From: Chthoniobacterales bacterium
Lineage (GTDB): Bacteria > Verrucomicrobiota > Verrucomicrobiia > Chthoniobacterales > UBA10450
Assembly: GCA_025980625.1 (NCBI GenBank)
Contig: JAICXG010000014.1
Coordinates: 1 to 21,881 of the forward strand
Direction of reading: 5' to 3'
DNA: 21,881 nucleotides
In this document: piece after piece, positions 6,778-14,640 of the stretch
Numbering within the stretch: position 1 is the stretch's first letter
Layout: each line of letters opens with the position of its first letter
Program-made: the position numbers and the translations under genes
The notes under the pieces: generated by a model
Told to the model about the DNA's origin: nothing
What the model saw: only the letters and a program-made list of their open reading frames with translations
Database searches by the model: none

Positions 6778-8037
6778 ATGGAATGGATCGCGATCGTTCT
6801 GGCCTTTCTCGGGCTCGTCGCGGTGCTCTGCATTTTCCTCATCCGCCGGCACGTCATCGAATATCACCTCGTCCACACCTACGGCGTGGATGATCCGGCC
6901 TTTTTTGGATCGGCGCTGGCGCTGGCCGATCCGGTGCCGTTAGGCGGAAATCGAATCGATCTTTTGCAAAACGGCGACGAATTTTTTCCCGCCATGCTCG
7001 CGGCCATCCGCGGGGCGAAAAAGACGGTGAATTTCGAGGCTTACATTGTCTATTCGGATAAGGTCGGGCGGGCCTTTCGCGACGCGCTCGTGGAGCGGGC
7101 ACGCGCTGGGGTGGAAGTACGCATTCTCCTCGATGGTCTCGGCTCCAGCTGGCACCTGGACAATTCCGATGTCGCGCTGATGAAGAAAGCGGGCTGCAAG
7201 TTTGCCTATTATCATCCGCTCCTCTCGTGGCGAATCGATCGCACGAACCGCCGCTCCCACCGGCGTGTTCTTGTCATCGACGGGCGGGTCGGATTTACCG
7301 GCAGCATCGGTTTCGCCGAGCAATGGTCCGGGCACGGGCAGGATGCAAAGCATTGGCACGATGTGCAGGCGCGGATCGAAGGGCCGCTCGTGAGCGAATT
7401 GCAAGCCGCCTTCGAGAGTCACTGGATCAAAACCTTTGGTGAGACCTTGAGCGGTCCCGATCAATTCCCTTTTCTGGGAGCCGCCGGGACACTGCCCGCG
7501 CAGATCATCGCTTCGCATTCCTTCTCGATGGCGCCCTTGCCGCTGACGCAGGCGATCTCGTTCGCCGCCGCGGAAAAGCGGATCTGGATAACAAACGCCT
7601 ACTGCACGCCGAGCAATGACCAGGTGGACCTGCTCGTCGCCGCGGTGCGGCGCGGAGTGGATGTGCGCTTCATCCTCCCGGGCGCGCACAACGATCAGCC
7701 CCTGACGAAAAGCGCCGGGCGCGCCGCCTACGGAAGGTTGCTCGAGGGCGGAGTGCGGATTTTCGAATACGAGCCGACGATGATTCACACCAAAGCGATG
7801 GTGATCGATGGGATCTTTTCGGTCTTCGGATCATCGAATTTCGATCCCCGCTCGGCCGAGATAAACGAGGAGCTCGACCTTGCGATTTACGATCGGCAAT
7901 TCGGGCGGCGGATGGAAGCGATGTTCGAGAACGACTTGCGCAAATCGCAGGAATACACCCTCGCGCAGTTCCGCAATCGCCCGGCCTGGGAGCGATTTAC
8001 CGAATGGGTCATGCTGCCTTTCCGGTCGCAGTTATGA
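6778..8037 (+). CDS. Cardiolipin synthase-type phospholipase D protein
   Basis: The product (419 residues) is a membrane-bound member of the phospholipase D superfamily, most like bacterial cardiolipin synthases, which join phosphatidyl groups onto phosphatidylglycerol. One N-terminal membrane helix (MEWIAIVLAFLGLVAVLCIFLI) precedes two PLD domains. The first active-site motif is H161-R-R163-VLVID168, followed by GFTGSIGFAEQW; the usual Lys is replaced by Arg. The second is canonical, H337-T-K339-AMVID344, followed by VFGSSNFDPRS. FEAYIVYSDKVGRAFRDALVERARAGV is typical of the family. ATG 6778 has GGAG just upstream; ATG 6727 is an in-frame alternative adding a basic 17-residue extension. It is divergent from ppk1, with a 228-base gap for both promoters. 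A standard Cls is likely, but a PLD protein acting on other lipids cannot be excluded. Confidence 0.87.
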   Translation: MEWIAIVLAFLGLVAVLCIFLIRRHVIEYHLVHTYGVDDPAFFGSALALADPVPLGGNRIDLLQNGDEFFPAMLAAIRGAKKTVNFEAYIVYSDKVGRAFRDALVERARAGVEVRILLDGLGSSWHLDNSDVALMKKAGCKFAYYHPLLSWRIDRTNRRSHRRVLVIDGRVGFTGSIGFAEQWSGHGQDAKHWHDVQARIEGPLVSELQAAFESHWIKTFGETLSGPDQFPFLGAAGTLPAQIIASHSFSMAPLPLTQAISFAAAEKRIWITNAYCTPSNDQVDLLVAAVRRGVDVRFILPGAHNDQPLTKSAGRAAYGRLLEGGVRIFEYEPTMIHTKAMVIDGIFSVFGSSNFDPRSAEINEELDLAIYDRQFGRRMEAMFENDLRKSQEYTLAQFRNRPAWERFTEWVMLPFRSQL

Positions 8038-8061
8038 GGCGGGCAGCGGTGGTAATGGCTA

Positions 8062-8078
8062 GCCTAACGAGTAAAAGG
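8062..8078 (+). other. Intergenic copy of the dispersed word, long form
   Basis: GCCTAACGAGTAAAAGG sits between the ends of the cls and nagA genes. The AGCCT at 8061-8065 could pair with AGGCT at 8076-8080, but a 5-bp stem with a 10-base loop is too weak to call a terminator. Confidence 0.55.
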
Positions 8079-8123
8079 CTTGTCATTCCGGCTGAGGTAA
8101 CAACGCCAGAACCGGTTGAGGCG

Positions 8124-9299
8124 TTAAGCTAGCCGCCATCTCCTATTTTGGGATGGGTTCTGGCAAGGCACCGCGCCGCAATAGCTTCGCTCGACTTGCA
8201 ATTGCGGCGAAAGAATCACGAGGTCGGCGTCACACCCGATCGCCAATCGCCCCTTCGTTTGCCAGCCCATGGCGCGCGCCGGGGTTTGCGTCGCCATTTG
8301 CACAGCTTCGTGCAGCGGGATGCCGACCGGCTCGACCATGTGCCGGAGGAGATCGATCATTCGCGCCGCGCTCCCGGCCAGCGCCGAGCCGTCCGCCACC
8401 CAGCAGGCGCCATTGCGCACCACGCAGTCAAGCCCACCGAGCTGAAAGCGGCTCTCGTTAGGCAGACCGGCCCCGGCGGTCGCGTCGCTGACGAGACAAA
8501 TCCCAGCCGCGCCTTTTGCGCGATAAAGCATCCGCATCAGCGTGGTGCCGACGTGCTGGCCGTCCGCGATCAACTCGCAGAAAATCTCTGGCTCGCTGAG
8601 AGCGAACTCGAGCAATCCCGCGACTAGTTCACCTTGCCGTCGACGGATCGAGGACATGCAATTGAACGTGTGCGTCACCTGTCGCATTCCATGTTCAAAG
8701 GCGGCGCGGGCTTCTTCTTCCCATGCATTGCTGTGCCCGCTGCTCGCCGAGATTCCGCTTTTCGTTAGGCGCGCGATCAACTCAAGCGCGCCGGGCACTT
8801 CGGGCGCAATTGTCATCCGCTGAATGACCAGCCCCAGCTCGAGTAATGGCCCAACCATCTCCGGGGTTGGCTCAACTATGAACTCGGCTCGTTGTGCGCC
8901 TCGCTTCTCGGCGGAGATAAAAGGCCCTTCCACATGCGCGCCGCGCAATTGTGGAATGCTCCCGCGCGCGCGGCCGATCGCGCTGACCACACGCACGATC
9001 TCCGCGATCGGCGCGGTCACGGTGGTGAGGAGGAGCGAGGTCGTCCCGCCGCCGGCGTGGTAATCGCAAATCGCACGGAAAGCTTCGCTCGTGCCCTCCA
9101 TCGTGTCGCGCCCGAGCGCGCCGTGGACATGCAGGTCGATGAAGCCCGGCGCGAGATAATTCCCCGCGAGATCGATCACCTCCTCGTCCGCCCGCGGTCT
9201 CTCGCGACCGATCGCAGTGATCCTGCCGTGCTCGACCCGCAACGACAAGCCGTCCGCGATTCGATCGGGAAAAATCAAGCGGCCGTTGGTGAAGATCAT
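8124..9299 (-). CDS. nagA: N-acetylglucosamine-6-phosphate deacetylase
   Basis: NagA removes acetate from GlcNAc-6-phosphate in the cytosol, feeding amino sugars from cell-wall recycling or chitin into glucosamine-6-phosphate. The 391-residue protein has the amidohydrolase series: PGFIDLHVHGALGRDTMEG (His57 and His59), GAHVEGPFISAEKRGAQ (metal-binding Glu), ISASSGHSNA, VTHTFNCMSSIRRR, ELIADGQHV and the catalytic Asp in CLVSDATAGAG. The C-terminal segment (MGWQTKGRLAIGCDADLVIL) completes the beta sandwich. ATG 9299 is chosen because it begins the usual first strand (MIFTNGRLIFPD); it is divergent from the flavoprotein gene with a gap of about 50 bases that contains one dispersed word (9303-9309). 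Two further copies are internal (8456, 8763). No nagB follows: the downstream neighbour is convergent. Confidence 0.95.
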   Translation of the reverse strand: MIFTNGRLIFPDRIADGLSLRVEHGRITAIGRERPRADEEVIDLAGNYLAPGFIDLHVHGALGRDTMEGTSEAFRAICDYHAGGGTTSLLLTTVTAPIAEIVRVVSAIGRARGSIPQLRGAHVEGPFISAEKRGAQRAEFIVEPTPEMVGPLLELGLVIQRMTIAPEVPGALELIARLTKSGISASSGHSNAWEEEARAAFEHGMRQVTHTFNCMSSIRRRQGELVAGLLEFALSEPEIFCELIADGQHVGTTLMRMLYRAKGAAGICLVSDATAGAGLPNESRFQLGGLDCVVRNGACWVADGSALAGSAARMIDLLRHMVEPVGIPLHEAVQMATQTPARAMGWQTKGRLAIGCDADLVILSPQLQVERSYCGAVPCQNPSQNRRWRLA

Positions 9300-9351
9300 T
9301 GCCGTTAGGATGATTGCGTTTCCCGGGGCGACAGTCCATCGTCCTTCCTGC

Positions 9352-10893
9352 ATGACACCGGAATTCGATGTCGCGATTCTTGGCGGCGCGTTCTCCGGCG
9401 CCGCGACCGCGCTCCTCATCAAACGGCGCCGCCCGGAAGCGCGCATTCTCATCATCGAGAAGGCGACGGTCTTCGATCGCAAGGTTGGCGAATCGACGAC
9501 CGAAGTGAGCAGTTGTTTTCTCACCCGGATCCTTGGCCTAACGAGTTACCTCGGGCACGAGCAGCTTCTCAAACAGGGCTTGCGGCTTTGGTTCGCCAAT
9601 CGCCCCGACCAGCCCTTCGATGATTGCGTCGAGATCGGCGCACGCTATCAGGCGCGTCTCCCGACTTTTCAGGTGGACCGCTCGAAACTTGACGCCCACC
9701 TGCTCGAACTGGCAGCTAAGGCGGGCTGCGAGGTTTGGAAGCCGGCGAAGGTGACGCGCTGCGACCTCGGCGGCGCGGGTGGGCAGTCGTTAGGCGTGTT
9801 GCTTCATGGCGAAGAGCGCGAAGTGCGTTGCCGCTGGGTCGTCGATGCCACCGGTCGCGCTTCGTTCCTTGCCCGCAAACTCGGGCATTTCCGCCAAAAC
9901 ACCGAGCACCCGATCAATGCCGTCTGGGCGCGCTTCGACGGGGTGAAGGATTGGGATAGTTATGACTGGCGGGAAAAGTTTCCAGGCTACGCGGCGGCGG
10001 CCCGGACCGGACGAAGCTGGGCGACCAACCATCTCATGGGCCAGGGTTGGTGGTGCTGGATCATTCCGCTCAAGGGCGGGGATTATAGCGCGGGCCTGGT
10101 TTACGACAGCCGCATTTTCCAGCTGGCCGAAGGAGCCAACCTCGGCGAGCGCCTGCATCAGCACATCCTCGCGCATCCGGTCGGGCGCGAGATTTTCCGG
10201 GACGCGAAAGTGGTCGAGCACGACACGCGTGCCTACTCGGCGTTGCCCTATTATGCCGCGCAGGTGTGCGGCGAGGGCTGGGCGATCGCGGGCGACGCGG
10301 CCAGTTTCATCGATCCCCTTTACAGCCCCGGACTCGACCTTTGCGCTTATACCACTTCGGTCGTGAGCGATCTCGTCGCGCGGTCGTTAGGCGGAGAAGA
10401 GACCAGCAAGCGGCGCGACTATTACAACCAGCAATTTCTCATCGCCTATCGCGATTGGTTCGAGACACTCTACAAGGACAAATATTTCTACATGGGCGAG
10501 GCCGATCTCATGTCGGCCGCGCTCCTCCTCGATGTCGGCACCTATTTCATCGGACTCGTTAGGCCGATTTATGCCAACCCGGAGCGATCCTTCCTGCAGT
10601 TGCCTTTCGAAGGAATGCCGGGCCGGATTTTTGCCGGCATGATGAAGTTTTACAATCGGCGGCTGAGCGCGCTCGGGCGCAACCGGATCGCTCACGGCGC
10701 CTGCGGAGCGCGCAACTGCGGCTGGCGCGAGCTCTACGACGGGTTTGTCCCGGATATCCGGCTGCACAAATTGATCCGCAAAGGACTGCTCCGCTGGTGG
10801 AAAGCCGAACTGCTCAACCTGCGCTTCCTTTTCGCGCGGCGGAAAGCGCCGGTTCCGGTTGTGGCCACACAGACCGCCGCACTCGAGGCCTGA
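9352..10893 (+). CDS. Flavin-dependent halogenase-like FAD oxidoreductase
   Basis: The 513-residue protein is a single-component FAD enzyme of the tryptophan-halogenase/geranylgeranyl-reductase superfamily. It has the N-terminal dinucleotide fold (VAILGGAFSGAATALLIKRR), KVGESTTE, a WVVDATGRASFLARKLG strand and the second flavin motif GWAIAGDAASFIDPLYSPG. Diagnostic for halogenases is W234-C-W236-I-I-P239, a perfect WxWxIP. A Lys (Lys74, in HEQLLKQGLRLWF) lies where the catalytic lysine is expected. Sequence alone cannot show that it halogenates, since related enzymes in polyene and flexirubin-type clusters keep the motif. ATG 9352 starts the fold directly; ATG 9310 is an alternative. Its stop overlaps the start of the acyltransferase (TGATG at 10891-10895), opening a tightly coupled operon. 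It has four copies of the dispersed word. Confidence 0.85.
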   Translation: MTPEFDVAILGGAFSGAATALLIKRRRPEARILIIEKATVFDRKVGESTTEVSSCFLTRILGLTSYLGHEQLLKQGLRLWFANRPDQPFDDCVEIGARYQARLPTFQVDRSKLDAHLLELAAKAGCEVWKPAKVTRCDLGGAGGQSLGVLLHGEEREVRCRWVVDATGRASFLARKLGHFRQNTEHPINAVWARFDGVKDWDSYDWREKFPGYAAAARTGRSWATNHLMGQGWWCWIIPLKGGDYSAGLVYDSRIFQLAEGANLGERLHQHILAHPVGREIFRDAKVVEHDTRAYSALPYYAAQVCGEGWAIAGDAASFIDPLYSPGLDLCAYTTSVVSDLVARSLGGEETSKRRDYYNQQFLIAYRDWFETLYKDKYFYMGEADLMSAALLLDVGTYFIGLVRPIYANPERSFLQLPFEGMPGRIFAGMMKFYNRRLSALGRNRIAHGACGARNCGWRELYDGFVPDIRLHKLIRKGLLRWWKAELLNLRFLFARRKAPVPVVATQTAALEA

Positions 10894-11798
10894 TGGCACC
10901 GGCGTGGTGGCGCCGCTTCGCGGTTCGCGGCGTTTTCTGGCGCCAGTATCTCGACTTCGGGGTAACCAATGTGCCCTTCTATCTCATGCCGATAACTATC
11001 TTCTTCTGGACGATTTTCTTTTTCTTCTTCGCCGCCCCGGCGCGGCGCGCGGTCCTCTCAAATCTGCGGGTCATGCGGCCCGGTTCTTTTCCCCTAACGA
11101 ACTACCTGAGGACCTGGCTGACTCTTTACAATTTCGCCTGGACGATCGCGGACGCGGCGGATTTCAAAATCGCCGGCACCGAATTTGTTTACGAACTTGA
11201 GGGCGAGGAATTCCTGGCGCGACTGGCGGGAGCGCGCGGCGCGATCCTGCTCACGGCGCACATGGGCAGCTACGATCTTGGGGCGGCGGTTTTCGCACGC
11301 CGTTTTCAGCGCGAGATCCGGATGGTACGGGTCCCGGAGGAGGATAAGGAAACGGCGCAACACCTTGACCGCTCGCTCGCGCGGACTGGCGCCGGCGCGG
11401 TCAAGGTCGCTTACAACGTTTCGAGTATGACTCTTCCGCTCGAGCTACTGAATGCGATTCGCAGCGGCGAGATCGTTTCGATCCAGGGCGATCGCCCGGT
11501 CCCGCATGCTTCGCAGCGATCGACCCGACTCTTCGGAGAAATCGTTAGGCTGCCAGATGGTCCCTTCGTGCTCGGCTTCGTCGCGCAGGCGCCGATCTTC
11601 CCTGTTTTCATCATCCGGAGTTTCTATCATCATTATAAAATCATCGCGCGGGAGCCGATTCATTGTCGGCGCGACGAGCGCGGGCGCGAAGTCGCGGTCG
11701 AGGAAGCGATGGCGAAATGGACCGGCACGCTCGAGGAAGTGATCACCGCACACTGGGCGCAATGGTTTTCGTTTGTCCCGATTTTTCCGGCCCAATGA
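10893..11798 (+). CDS. LpxL/HtrB-type lysophospholipid acyltransferase
   Basis: This is a 301-residue inner-membrane acyltransferase of the lipid A late-acyltransferase family, which moves fatty acyl chains from acyl carrier protein to a lipid or sugar acceptor. It has an N-terminal membrane segment (PFYLMPITIFFWTIFFFFFAAPARRAVLSNL) and the catalytic H(x4)D motif ILLTAHMGSYDLGAAVFARR (His123, Asp128). The EIVSIQGDRPVPHAS and GPFVLGFVAQAPIFPVFI stretches follow in family order. The start overlaps the halogenase-like stop and the end overlaps the next start (ATGA, 11795-11798). It is shorter than a standard LpxL (about 306-323) but complete. Homologues occur in aryl-polyene and flexirubin clusters as well as in lipid A synthesis. 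Given the halogenase-like neighbour, I favour a specialised lipid or pigment acceptor (inference). Confidence 0.85.
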   Translation: MAPAWWRRFAVRGVFWRQYLDFGVTNVPFYLMPITIFFWTIFFFFFAAPARRAVLSNLRVMRPGSFPLTNYLRTWLTLYNFAWTIADAADFKIAGTEFVYELEGEEFLARLAGARGAILLTAHMGSYDLGAAVFARRFQREIRMVRVPEEDKETAQHLDRSLARTGAGAVKVAYNVSSMTLPLELLNAIRSGEIVSIQGDRPVPHASQRSTRLFGEIVRLPDGPFVLGFVAQAPIFPVFIIRSFYHHYKIIAREPIHCRRDERGREVAVEEAMAKWTGTLEEVITAHWAQWFSFVPIFPAQ

Positions 11799-12277
11799 AG
11801 GAGAAGAGATCGAAAGAACGCGGTTACGTCTTTGCCCTCCCGCGGGTCGTCTCCTCCTTGATTGGTGGCAAACCGCGCCGGGCGAAGTGGAGCCGGCTGG
11901 AAGCTTTTGGATTGGGCACACTCGTCTTTCTCATCGCATGGGTCTTTTGCGGGCAGGAATTTCTTTTACCCGTTAGGCCGTGGATCGGGCGAATCCTGGT
12001 CCTATTCATTCTGCCCTTTGCGGTCTGGGCCGGCTTTCTCGTTCTCTACTATCTGAACTCGCTTTTCATCGCGCTCCTGCGCAAGGTGCGGCTTTACTCC
12101 GCGCCAACAAACGAGCGGCTTCAGCATTACATCATCATGATTCTTATCACGCTGATCGCGCTCCATTTTCTGCGCGACCGTGTCGGCTGGATCAGCGCCC
12201 TGGGTGCGGGCTGGTTCATGCTCGTAGGGATGAATATCTTCTGCATTTTCTTTGAGAGACTGCTCGATGAACCCTGA
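11795..12277 (+). CDS. Small integral membrane protein of unknown function
   Basis: ATG 11795 overlaps the acyltransferase stop, and the frame ends at 12277, eleven bases into the deacetylase gene. The 160-residue product has a basic N-terminus (MKEKRSKERG) and four likely membrane segments: LGTLVFLIAWVFCGQEFLL, ILVLFILPFAVWAGFLVLYYL, HYIIMILITLIALHFL, and ALGAGWFMLVGMNIFCIFF. I know no family that it clearly matches. Its position between an acyltransferase and a polysaccharide deacetylase with overlapping reading frames implies that it is made with them; it may be a membrane partner or transporter part. One dispersed word (11971) is internal. Confidence 0.7.
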   Translation: MKEKRSKERGYVFALPRVVSSLIGGKPRRAKWSRLEAFGLGTLVFLIAWVFCGQEFLLPVRPWIGRILVLFILPFAVWAGFLVLYYLNSLFIALLRKVRLYSAPTNERLQHYIIMILITLIALHFLRDRVGWISALGAGWFMLVGMNIFCIFFERLLDEP

Positions 12278-13058
12278 GGTGAGGCGCCGTATCATTCTCG
12301 GCTTCGCGGTGCTGGCGGCTTTTGTGTTCCTCGCTCTGGTTGCTTTTCACCCGTGGATCGCGCTCGGCATTCTGCTCATTTCTCACCTGCTCATCCTTTA
12401 CCCGACGCTGGTCGCGAACTGCCAATGGTGGGGTCGGGTCGTAACCCACTTCGAAACACCACGGCGCGAGGTCTGGCTCACGATCGATGATGGACCTCAT
12501 CCGTTGCACACGCCGCGGATGCTCGAGATTCTTCGCGAGTTCGAAGCGAGGGCGACCTTCTTCGTTATCGCAACCCGCGCGGAAAAGTATCCGGCCGAAC
12601 TTGCCGCCATCCGCGCGGCTGGTCATGAAATCGCGAATCACACGGCGACGCATCCGAGCGCAATTTTCTGGTGTCTGCCGCCGCGTCGGATTGCGGAGGA
12701 AATCGACGGCCGCAAAATCCCGAGCCGCTATTTTCGGACACCCGCCGGGTTGAAAAACTTCTTTGTCCATCCCGCCCTGCGCCGCCGCGGAATGGATTTG
12801 ATTGGATGGACCGTGCGCGGGTTAGACACGGTGAGTAAAGATGCCGACGCGGTCGCCGCCCGAATCCAATCGAGGACCAAGCCAGGCGCGATTCTGCTGC
12901 TGCACGAGGGGCATCATCTGCAATCCGATCCCGGGTTTCATCCGCGCTGTCTGGAGCTGACCCTGCGTGACCTAACGACTAAAGGTTATCGCTGTGTCCT
13001 GCCCGAGCCAGAACAGCTTCGGCCGCGTGCCGTCGAAAAACAAAAAGATGGTTATTGA
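12267..13058 (+). CDS. Polysaccharide deacetylase (NodB domain), membrane-anchored
   Basis: The 263-residue protein has two N-terminal hydrophobic segments (IILGFAVLAAFVFLALVAF and IALGILLISHLLILYPTLVA) and a NodB-type metal-dependent deacetylase domain. All main motifs are visible: motif 1 LTIDDGPHPLHTP (Asp74, Asp75), motif 2 HEIANHTATHP (His125, His129), motif 3 RYFRTPAG (Arg157), a motif 4 region GWTVRGLDT, and motif 5 ILLLHEG (His213). The connection between motifs 2 and 3 is somewhat shorter than usual. These enzymes remove acetyl groups from GlcNAc-containing polymers or lipids. ATG 12267 overlaps the preceding gene by 11 bases; an in-frame TTG 12252 is less likely. Its 3' end overlaps the convergent methyltransferase by 80 bases. 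It is the last gene of the 9352-13058 operon. Confidence 0.9.
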   Translation: MNPEVRRRIILGFAVLAAFVFLALVAFHPWIALGILLISHLLILYPTLVANCQWWGRVVTHFETPRREVWLTIDDGPHPLHTPRMLEILREFEARATFFVIATRAEKYPAELAAIRAAGHEIANHTATHPSAIFWCLPPRRIAEEIDGRKIPSRYFRTPAGLKNFFVHPALRRRGMDLIGWTVRGLDTVSKDADAVAARIQSRTKPGAILLLHEGHHLQSDPGFHPRCLELTLRDLTTKGYRCVLPEPEQLRPRAVEKQKDGY

Positions 13059-13734
13059 ATGGCGTTCTCCCCCAGAGCGGCCGGAGTGTGCCCGCAAATT
13101 TTTCCGGGGCAAAGGTGGCGAAAATCTGCTCCCGGGTCGGGAAATGGAGCGGGCCTTTCACGTTCCAGGTAGTGACCTGGGCAAAACGTTCCGCAAGTTG
13201 CGTCAGCCAAAAGCGCGCACCCCGTTCGCGCGGGCAATCGCGAATCATGAGCAGCCCGCCAGGAGCAAGCTGCGCCGCGAGCCGCTCCAAGAGGCGGCTT
13301 TGTTCGTTAGGGGAGAGATAATGGAGCAGGTCGAAGAGGACGACATTACCGCGCGGGCCGATCGGATCGCAGACATCCTGCTCGCGAAAATCGAGATCGC
13401 AATAGCGGCCCTTCGCGGCCGCGCTGGCCCGCTCGATCTTGCGCCGGTCGCAATCAAACCCGCTGATCGGCGGCCGAAAGTTTCGTTCCCTGAGATAAAA
13501 CGCGAGTAGCCCGACGCCACAGCCAACATCGACCAATGGCTGCGTGGAATTAGCCAGGAGCTCGAAGGCCGCCGGAAAAATGGGATCACTCCGCAGTTTG
13601 CGCCACGCATAGATGCGCAGCCAGCGCTCGCCGAAACGACTCGCGACGCGCGCACAGGTCTGCTCGTGCTCGCGCTGCGCATCACTCTTCCTTGTCTGGC
13701 TGTGTTCGAGTGACAAAGCAGCTTCTTCAATCAC
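12979..13734 (-). CDS. SAM-dependent methyltransferase
   Basis: This is a class I methyltransferase of about 251 residues. Motif I is PLVDVGCGVGLLAFYLRERNF, followed by an acidic post-I region (ISGFDCDRRKIERA), motif II-like NVVLFDLLHYLSPNEQ and LAPGGLLMIRDCPRE. The substrate is unknown. GTG 13734 is used as start; a TTG at 13755 extends the frame by seven codons and neither has a Shine-Dalgarno, so the start is uncertain. The gene faces the polysaccharide deacetylase and their 3' ends overlap by 80 bases (12979-13058). Methyltransferases of this size accompany halogenase-like and acyltransferase genes in polyene-type clusters, so it may belong functionally with the operon it faces, but it is transcribed separately. 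Confidence 0.82.
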   Translation of the reverse strand: MIEEAALSLEHSQTRKSDAQREHEQTCARVASRFGERWLRIYAWRKLRSDPIFPAAFELLANSTQPLVDVGCGVGLLAFYLRERNFRPPISGFDCDRRKIERASAAAKGRYCDLDFREQDVCDPIGPRGNVVLFDLLHYLSPNEQSRLLERLAAQLAPGGLLMIRDCPRERGARFWLTQLAERFAQVTTWNVKGPLHFPTREQIFATFAPEKFAGTLRPLWGRTPFNNHLFVFRRHAAEAVLARAGHSDNL

Positions 13735-13812
13735 TGAGTTTTTCGCGAAATACAAGTTTCGAGATTGGCGCCTGGAACGCGCACTTGGGTTAGGAAGGAC
13801 ACTTACTAAGAC

Positions 13813-14640
13813 CTACAACGGCCCTCGAGGCGGGGCGGACGGGGTGTTTCGGATCTCGTAAAGACTGCGGCGACGATGGCTAAAGACGGGCATTTTCGCC
13901 CGGACGGCGCGCAGCACCTCTGCCGACAAATCGCCGACCACCAGTTCTTCGCGATCGCTTGAGGCGGCGGCGACGACGATGCCGTAGGGATCAATCACGG
14001 CCGAGGAACCGCAAAACGGCGCGCCATCATCGCGGCCGACCCGGTTGGCGAGAATAACGTAACTCTGGTTTTCGATCGCTCGCGCCGTCGCGAGCACGCG
14101 CAGGTGTTCGAGCCGGGGAAAGGGCCAGGCGGAGGAGTTAACAAAGACGTCGGTTTGTTCCTCGGTTGCCAGAGCGCGATAGATTTCCGGGAAGCGCAGG
14201 TCGTAACAGATCGTCAGCCCGAACCGGAATGGCCCGAGAGCTATGCTCGTTAGGCAGTCGCCCGCGGCGCAGAATTTGTCTTCTTCGACCGGGGCGGGAG
14301 CAAAGAGATGGGTCTTGCGGTACTTGGCAAGGATCGCCCCGCTCCGATCGATCACCGCTTGCGAATTATAGATCAGTTCGCCTTCCCGCTCCGAAACACC
14401 GCTAATGATCGTGAGCGATAAGTCGCAGGCGATTTGTTGCAGCTGGGGCACCGCCCCTTTATCCCAGGCGGTTGCTTTCTCGCGAATGACTTCCATGACA
14501 TAGCCGGTGTCGGCCATTTCGGGGAAGACGACCAACTCTGCTCTCGCTTCTTTGGCCCGCCCGGCGAACTCGCGCATTTTGCGCAAGTTGGCGGAAACGT
14601 CTCCTGGGATACAGGCAATCTGGGCCGCGGCGATCTTCAC
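13813..14640 (-). CDS. Carbon-nitrogen hydrolase (nitrilase superfamily)
   Basis: This is a 275-residue cytosolic amidase-type enzyme with the complete Glu-Lys-Cys triad: Glu41 in VVFPEMADTGY, Lys109 in AKYRKTHLF, and Cys145 in GLTICYDLRFPE. NSSAWP and LATARAIENQSYVILANRVG follow, as in omega-amidase/Nit-type and related branches. The substrate cannot be told from sequence; options include omega-amidase, deaminated-glutathione amidase or another amide hydrolase. The start is GTG 14640, because AGAAGG sits five bases upstream and yields the family-typical MKIAAAQI; a GTG at 14646 would put that Shine-Dalgarno against the start. One dispersed word (14248) encodes Leu-Thr in CLTSIA. Confidence 0.92.
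   Translation of the reverse strand: MKIAAAQIACIPGDVSANLRKMREFAGRAKEARAELVVFPEMADTGYVMEVIREKATAWDKGAVPQLQQIACDLSLTIISGVSEREGELIYNSQAVIDRSGAILAKYRKTHLFAPAPVEEDKFCAAGDCLTSIALGPFRFGLTICYDLRFPEIYRALATEEQTDVFVNSSAWPFPRLEHLRVLATARAIENQSYVILANRVGRDDGAPFCGSSAVIDPYGIVVAAASSDREELVVGDLSAEVLRAVRAKMPVFSHRRRSLYEIRNTPSAPPRGPL

Noticed and set aside
6940..7788. Open frame of 282 codons antisense to the cardiolipin-synthase-type gene
   Set aside because: Same reason: a codon-bias shadow of a real gene, with no start signal or recognisable protein.
8061..8080. AGCCT...AGGCT hairpin after cls as a terminator
   Set aside because: Stem of only 5 bp with a 10-base loop and no T-run; better explained as a copy of the dispersed word.
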